Shown: one piece after another, positions 57,917 to 64,000 of the stretch
Layout of the letters: every line of letters starts with the position of its first letter
Position numbering within the stretch: position 1 is the first letter of the stretch
Assembly (NCBI RefSeq): GCF_022965805.1
Contig: NC_133102.1
Location: forward strand, 4,472,885 to 4,536,884
Length of the DNA stretch: 64,000 nucleotides
DNA from: Primulina eburnea
Lineage: Eukaryota > Streptophyta > Magnoliopsida > Lamiales > Gesneriaceae
Direction of reading: 5' to 3'
Program-made: the position numbers and the translations under genes
The notes under the pieces: model-generated
Seen by the model: the letters and a program-made list of their open reading frames with translations, nothing else
Told to the model about the DNA's origin: nothing
Database searches by the model: none

Positions 57917-60900
57917 ATGCCCTTATCTTCTGCCGCGGTGTCGCCGTCCCAGACTCAGGCCTCGCCCGCCGGAGGCGATGAAGGCCAAGATGAGATCGAA
58001 TACGAGTCCGAGTACGAGGAAATAGAAGAAGAAATCGAAGTAGAAGAGGAGGTCGAAGTTGAAGAAGAGGTGGAGGAACAAGTCGTGGAAGGAAACGAAG
58101 AAGACGGGGATGAGTCTCAAATTGGCGAAGACTTAACCCCCGTGAGGGAAGAAAATAACCTAGACGGTTTGTTTTCACATTCTTGTTTTTTTGGTGATTC
58201 ATTGTTTCGGAAATCTTAATCGTGATTGATTTTATTTTTATTTTTAATTTAAATTCATGGGCATCATTGATTTTTCATGGGCTATGTTGCACGGATTCGT
58301 TTTTATGGAATTGCATGTTTTTTCTACCCCCGTTGTACGCACGAATTAGGTCTATCACACGTTTTTCTACCCCCACCCCCCCCCCCCCCCCCCCCCCCCT
58401 GCATTTTTATTAATCTGTGTGGTTGTTCTGTAAATGCAGTCTCCTCTCAAATCGAGTGTCTGTAATTTATTCATGCTATTAAATATCGAGGAATTATATA
58501 ATGTGAGTGTGTTTATCCATAGGTTTTCAGAGTTCTTGAAGTGATTCAGAAATTTACTGTCTTAACAAGTATCAACATTTCAATGCTTGCCAAATCCACT
58601 TGAGATTCCTTATGCGGGGATTGCTTTACTCTGTATATTATCATATTTTTCTATTGCTTTCAACCTTTTCATCCTTAGAATTAGTTCTTTCCCCTATAGG
58701 GCGATACATATGATTTTGAATAGATAAAGTTGATTACTTGCAACACGTGCTTCCCGTGGCCTCGACTATTTGGATTTTTTTTTGCTTTAAAAATTTTTTA
58801 TGCAACAATCAAGCCACTGTATAGTCATCTTATGCCAAACCGAAGAATTCGTCATCAAGTTTAGCTATTACTTTGAATTACTAAAAATCGATACATCTTG
58901 ACAACGAATCGGGATTGCTTCTTATAAATCACTTATGTTGTTAGTTATGACATCCTTCTCACTGGTTGCGTAAGATAAGATGTATATTTTGGTAGGGATT
59001 CTTTAATATTTATGTGGCTTGACGTGACACATGTACACCAATCACAAATTTTGTAGCCAATCTTTTGTTCTTCCTCAACATTGTTTATGTTTCTCTTTTA
59101 TAATAGTATTTGAAAAAAATTAAATGAGGTCTAATATAAACCGTGGAAATGAAAAATGGCTACAATCTTCGTAATATGTTCTTTAACGTCTCCAATTAAT
59201 TGTTGTAAACATGCCTAGACCCACACAGTAATTTATATATGCTAAAAGCATGCCAAGGCACAAGCTGTGGCGAGGCACTGCCCTTCTCACAAGTCAAGGC
59301 ACATCACTTTAATGAATTTCGTAGCGAATCCCGTTTACTGGCGAGCCTTAAAAGGTCAATCCAGGTTTAGTTAGCCTTCAAAATCACGGTCCTATGTGTG
59401 AGTTTTTTTCCTTAAAAAGTTAAATTTTAAAATATTTTTTCCTGTCCCTCTTCGATATGACATGTCTCTTGCTTTACGACTTTCCCATACTCCAGGACAA
59501 CTATGTGCTTTAGTGCCCCTCATGGCTTTTAACAACCGTGCCTAATATTACCGGCATAGAAAATTTTGTTTTAACTGATTGATGCACTTTTTGTTTGGTT
59601 ATTTATGAACTTTTCTTTCGATTGACAAAAAAATGAGCTAGTGCTACAAAATCAACGTGCTAGTTCCTCTTACTGTTGGTAACCTCTTGTATGGACAAGA
59701 AAACAATAAATCAAACATCTGAACTAAATGAACTCTCATATAGTTCTTGCAACATGTCGGGATTTTATTTGTTTTATGACCGTTATTTTGTATATACAAA
59801 AGATGGGGATAAAGATGGGTCTGACCTTGCACGTGACATAATACTGCACTCGGAGTATCTGAAAAATTGAGTGTAGAAATGTTCTAGTGCTCCTTTTAGT
59901 CCTTATTGTCCACAAGCAGGAAAAATATATATTGAGATCCGATTTGTGAAAAGACTTCACGCCAAGCAAAGACCATGAAGGACTCGTAAGAATAGGGAAG
60001 ACATGTAATCAACAGATGTGGAAATGTCGTCTTCCTTAAATCAAAATCATGGATCTATTTCCGGGGAATGGAATATAGATTAGGTTTGGAACCTACTATA
60101 TTCAGAGCCATCAAGATTAGTATAAGGAATCAGTACCGATGAGTTAATATTGTATCTATGTTTACCAAAAATTAGATATAAAACTCTCAATAGAGTGACT
60201 TATTCTATTTTGTCGACGATGTTGTAAATAGTATTAGACATGGATTGACTCGGGAGATTTGTTGAATGTTATGAATACTGATTCTTTAAATCTTGTACTT
60301 AGTGAGGCATTATATGTTAATTTGTGGAGGCCATATTTATGCCTCATTGTGATTAGAGCATGCCTGAAAACAGCAGTAACATAGACTCGAAAATATGAAG
60401 CTCTTAATTTTTCGGTCTTAACTTGTATTTCGTAATCAGAATACTTGTAGGTTCTGTAAGTTTTTGTTTTCATTTAATATTATTCTCCATGTGGAGTACT
60501 TTTCGTTCTAAATCAATTGAAGATTTAACATTATTGACTTCTGTGTTAGTTAATTGCTCTCTATATACAATTGAGAAACAATTACAATTACAGCAAACAA
60601 GTCATTGATGTGTAAATTTAATATTTAGTAGATAAAAATATGTTATGGTAATTTCATTTGTTTTTTAAATGTGGTTGTACATTCTCAGATGTGAATTTAT
60701 CCATTTTAATTTTTTTTTATAACGAATAGCGGTTGGTCTTTATTCTAACAATTTTGTTCTCTTTTCTGCCTTCATTGTTCTGATTGGATCACTTATGGTA
60801 TTTGCTCGAATACAGTGGCTCCACTATCTAAAAATTATGCCATTAAGTACTATTTTTCTTGATTTATTTATGAACTACTCGATGTAATAATTCCTGAAAT

Positions 60901-63543
60901 GAGTCACATGCTCAACCATTGTTACTATAACATCTCTAACGGTGTTCAATTTCCATATATAAGTTACCCTATAGGAAAATTCCCCAATGAGGCTAATAAA
61001 GTTCAGATTCGGACACTTTTCTTCACATAGAAAATATATTTGCCAAACTAAGACGACCTTGGATATCCTAGACAGTGCTGGAAAGTATAACTTCCAAGTC
61101 ATATATTCTATTAATCATTATAAAACAATCATATTTTCATTCATGAACACCATAAATACATTGGAAACCTTTCTACATGGTTTGACAATTTCCAAATCTA
61201 TCCATTTCAACCTTAAGGCTAAATCCGTGTATTTTGTTTCCTTCCTTGTAGATACTGATCAAGATATGGAGCTTGAGCAAGATGAAGAGCACTTAAACTT
61301 TGATCCTTTGACAATGAGAATGTCCATGGAAAATCCACAAGTTGATATCGCTACAAACCAGGAATTTTGTGGTGCTTTCTTATCTTCGGAGCGAAGAGAA
61401 GGGGGACAAAAGGAAGAATTGTGTATCAAGGGTGAGCAACTTGAGTTGATCGTATTCTGGAATATGAAGATTGACTCAAGGAAATTTCAAGAATTCTGCG
61501 TTAATATTCCTCCACACTAGTTTATTAGTCATCGTTGAGGTCAACCTTATGAATCACTAGTCTCAACTAATAATTATGATGTTTTTGCAGAAAAATTGAC
61601 CTCTAGAGACACTGATGCCAAGGCTTGTTTAGATGGAAAGTTGGAAGCGAATGACATAAACAACGAAACATTTTGGAATGAGGGCAATGCTACATTAACA
61701 ATCACAGATGATTGTAGCCAGAAGGATATTGGTGTTGGTTCTGCTGTAGCAAAGCCTTTTCAGACTTCTGTAAAAGCTGTGATGGTCATGAAAGAAATGC
61801 CATCAAGGTACTTTTACCTGATTGTCACAAATTTGATGTTGGATGAGATAGAGGTTTGTGTGTGTGTGTGTCTGTATTATGCACTTAACTAGTTTATTTT
61901 AGTCGTCACTGCGAGACTTATGTTCTAATATTGGTTTCTTAGGATGAGTGCTCCACCGGTAACTCCAAGAGATTCATCTTCTGGTGCTGAATTTGACGTT
62001 GGGAATAAAAGACCAAGAATTGTGTGTGAGTTTCATGCCAAAGGGTGGTGCATTAGAGGAAAATCCTGTAAGTTCCTTCACATAAACGAAGGCTTAGATG
62101 CTGCAGGACAGAAAAGTGAGTTTTTGGACTTTAAAAGTAATATATATTTATTTTGGTATTTTAATATTGAATATTGTCATGAAAATATGTTGCATTTGAT
62201 TTTCACCAGACTATGGTTTTTTGGCTGTGACAGCTTCTTCCAGTGTGCATATGCTACCACCACAAAGTAGAGATAACCCCGTCAACTGTCAGATTGAGAA
62301 ATCTGTTGTCCATAAACATGATATGTTGGATGGTGCTCTTGAAGGTAATATACCTGTTGGACTAAACTCATTCTCGGATGATTTCAGCCGCTATACTTCC
62401 CCTCCGGTCAAATGCCATTCAGTTGATATAAATAGGGCACTCCATGGAAATTTCTCTGGTGTATTATGCGACACTTATAACAAGTCAAGATTTTTTCCTT
62501 CTGGAACCGAGAAAACTGTCAGCAAGAAAAATGACCTCGTGCCTGATTCTCATAGGTTAAACTTACCATTTTATTCCAGACCTCTGGTGCCTTTTGGTTC
62601 ATCCTCTTGGACCACTAATGCCCTTGGGACTTGGAATACTCTAGAGAACAATCAAGAATATCGTGCTTCCGTATCCTCTTCCTTTAGGAAAAGCCCCTCT
62701 CCATTATCTGGTTCTAATTCAGGAAGCAATAACCTCACAAATACACAAACAACTAAGTATAAAACCAAAATTTTCCCTGATGGTTGGGAACCATCTGTTC
62801 CATTTCGCCCGTCACATGTTATTACCCAGAATTTATTTCTGAAAGAAAGTCCTTATGATCCCATTCTTGACGGTGTCGTGCAAACAGGTGCCAAAGATGG
62901 GCCATTTGAATTTTCTTATTCTGAACCAGGAGTATCTGTTAATAATGCACATTTTCAATCAAATAAATTGCAAAAAGAGAAGCTTTTGGATGTTAATCGT
63001 GTCGAAGATACCGGGAAAGCAATCAGATTGAGTTCTAGTTGTGATAATGGACTGAAACTGGATGAACCAAGACACCAGAAGGAACTGCAAATGGATGGAT
63101 GTGGCCAAAAATATGAGAATGGTATTGATATCCAGAGAGATGAGAACGTGCTGAATGAATCCAAAGCTCTGAAATATTTCCATGCCGCGCTTGTGGAATA
63201 TGTGAAAGAACTGGTGAAGCCAACATGGCGAGAGGGGCTTATGAGCAAGGATGCTCATAAAATTATAGTCAAGAAGGCAGTTGAAAAGGTTCTGAGCACA
63301 GTACAACCGGACCAAATTCCTAACACAGCTGAATCAATTAAGTCATATCTTTCTATATCTCAGGGCAAACTTTCGAAGCTTGTCGAGGTTAGTGTCACGT
63401 TCTTGGTATCATTTATTTTTTGAAGACTGATATTGGCAATAGTTTAATCTGTCTGATATTGGCAATAGTTTAATCTGTCTTTGGTGTTTAACATTTGGTC
63501 ATTATTATTGCAGGGATATATTGAAAAATATGGGAAATTTTGA
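57917..63543 (+). CDS. CCCH zinc-finger protein, FRIGIDA-ESSENTIAL 1 (FES1)-like
   Basis: FES1 is a nuclear CCCH protein required with FRIGIDA for FLC expression in Arabidopsis; relatives elsewhere have undefined roles. Exons: 57917-58166, 61252-61431, 61591-61807, 61943-62115, 62210-63387 and 63514-63543, all GT-AG and in phase, 675 residues. Residues 25-65 are strongly acidic (EYESEYEEIEEEIEVEEEVE and on). A single zinc finger C-X7-C-X5-C-X3-H uses Cys244, Cys252, Cys258 and His262 (IVCEFHAKGWCIRGKSCKFL then H), preceded by a basic NKRPR. The middle is Ser-rich and disordered. The conserved C-terminal domain starts ALKYFHAALVEYVKELVKPT and continues WREGLMSKDAHKIIVKKAVE, then KLVE and GYIEKYGKF. 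The first intron is 3.1 kb. The start is the first ATG in the GC-rich leader. No breaks were seen. Confidence 0.9.
58376..58399. repeat. Poly-C run in FES1-like intron 1
   Basis: Twenty-four uninterrupted C, extended on the left by CCCCCA. Such a run is rare in an AT-rich genome and its length is likely to vary or be mis-sequenced. Confidence 0.95.
58420..61251. other. Rest of FES1-like intron 1
   Basis: About 2.8 kb without a recognisable exon; short ORFs (59676, 60423, 60987 and others) lack domains. No clear transposon ends were found. Confidence 0.45.
63427..63480. repeat. Tandem duplication, 27 bp unit, in the last FES1-like intron
   Basis: CTGATATTGGCAATAGTTTA plus ATCTGT is present twice in tandem, 35-90 bp upstream of the final acceptor. 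Confidence 0.85.
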
Positions 63544-64000
63544 TTCTGCAGAGTTGTTGGTCTTTGTGCAAATCCACGTACTCCTTCAAACGAAGGTTTT
63601 GAAGCTTTTCACCCCCCCAACATGTTCTCTTATCGCTTAGACAGCTGATGGGAATGTTTGTTAAAAATATTGTACCGAAGATAGAACTTGAATCTACTCT
63701 ATAGATGTCGTATCTCTAACTCTAGTTTACAGAGTAATTTTTTGGATAATCAAACTGTATTAATATATCATAGCTTGGGAAAAAAATTGCATAGCTCTAA
63801 GCTGCAATAGTTATTGCTGTTTCTTAACAGGCAAATGGCATGATCCAGTTTTATTGCTTCTATATTAAAAATTTTTATTGATAAAAAACTAAACTTTATT
63901 ATAACAATAAAAGGGTTTAAAATAGAAGCGGATGAGTAATCCGCAAAACACCTGACAAGAGAAGTCGAAAAATCACCATATTGTCATGACCGTATAAATT
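63544..64000. other. 3' flank of the FES1-like gene
   Basis: 3' UTR and downstream sequence; no other gene is visible before the window ends. Confidence 0.4.

Noticed and set aside
60987..61520. 177-codon ORF starting in FES1-like intron 1
   Set aside because: Only its part from 61252 belongs to exon 2; the upstream extension is intron sequence before a good TTGTAG acceptor.
1..64000. Clustered defence-type system, CRISPR array, phage or organelle insert
   Set aside because: Nothing of this kind is visible; genes are ordinary plant nuclear genes with introns, separated by transposon debris.

Overview
This is a 64 kb piece of a plant nuclear genome. It is AT-rich, with intron-split genes of eudicot type, plant-only families (VOZ, CC-type glutaredoxin, E6-like, class II ERF, FRIGIDA-ESSENTIAL 1-like) and dense MITE, hAT and retroelement debris. 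A recurring ~180 bp MITE with GTGAGACGGTCTCAC ends hints at an asterid, possibly Lamiales; that placement is inference only. No virus, organelle insert, CRISPR array or bacterial operon is visible.

Layout. 1-8595 (-): most of an API5-like gene (13 visible exons, one GC-AG intron, a 3.45 kb intron loaded with repeats; the 3' end lies outside the window). 9707-11547 (-): the 5' part of an SNI1-like gene, frameshifted and cut off, so a pseudogene. 12671-15524 (-): PDAP1/PP28-like phosphoprotein, with a perfect fold-back MITE just upstream. 17495-19711 (-): VOZ transcription factor. 21.6-23 kb: a decayed RNase H domain of a non-LTR retroelement running straight into a tail-less histone H3 pseudogene. 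23975-25126 (+): an intronless 3'-5' exonuclease-fold protein whose catalytic residues are mostly lost. 25.4-31.2 kb: MITEs, a DUF599 fragment and a hAT-type element with target-site duplication. 31439-31870 (+): CC-type glutaredoxin with three TGACG boxes in its promoter. 32.9-39 kb: MITEs and a broken HSL1-like receptor kinase. 39276-41784: a 2.5 kb element with long inverted arms, TG...CA ends and a 5 bp target duplication. 43217-44041 (+): E6-like secreted protein. 45440-47471 (+): NOXY2-like small mitochondrial protein. 48628-51896 (-): OB-fold nucleic-acid-binding protein with a hairpin-forming insertion in its intron. 53427-54087 (+): ERF repressor with a broken AP2 domain and an intact EAR motif. 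54533-55471: a second hAT-type element. 57917-63543 (+): FES1-like CCCH zinc-finger protein.

The genes are independent eukaryotic transcription units and do not form a pathway. Several touch stress, defence or flowering regulation (SNI1 remnant, GRX480-type glutaredoxin, VOZ, FES1-like, ERF), but nothing in the sequence shows that this is more than coincidence. Exon coordinates were derived by hand from splice signals, reading phase and recalled family similarity; no alignment was run.
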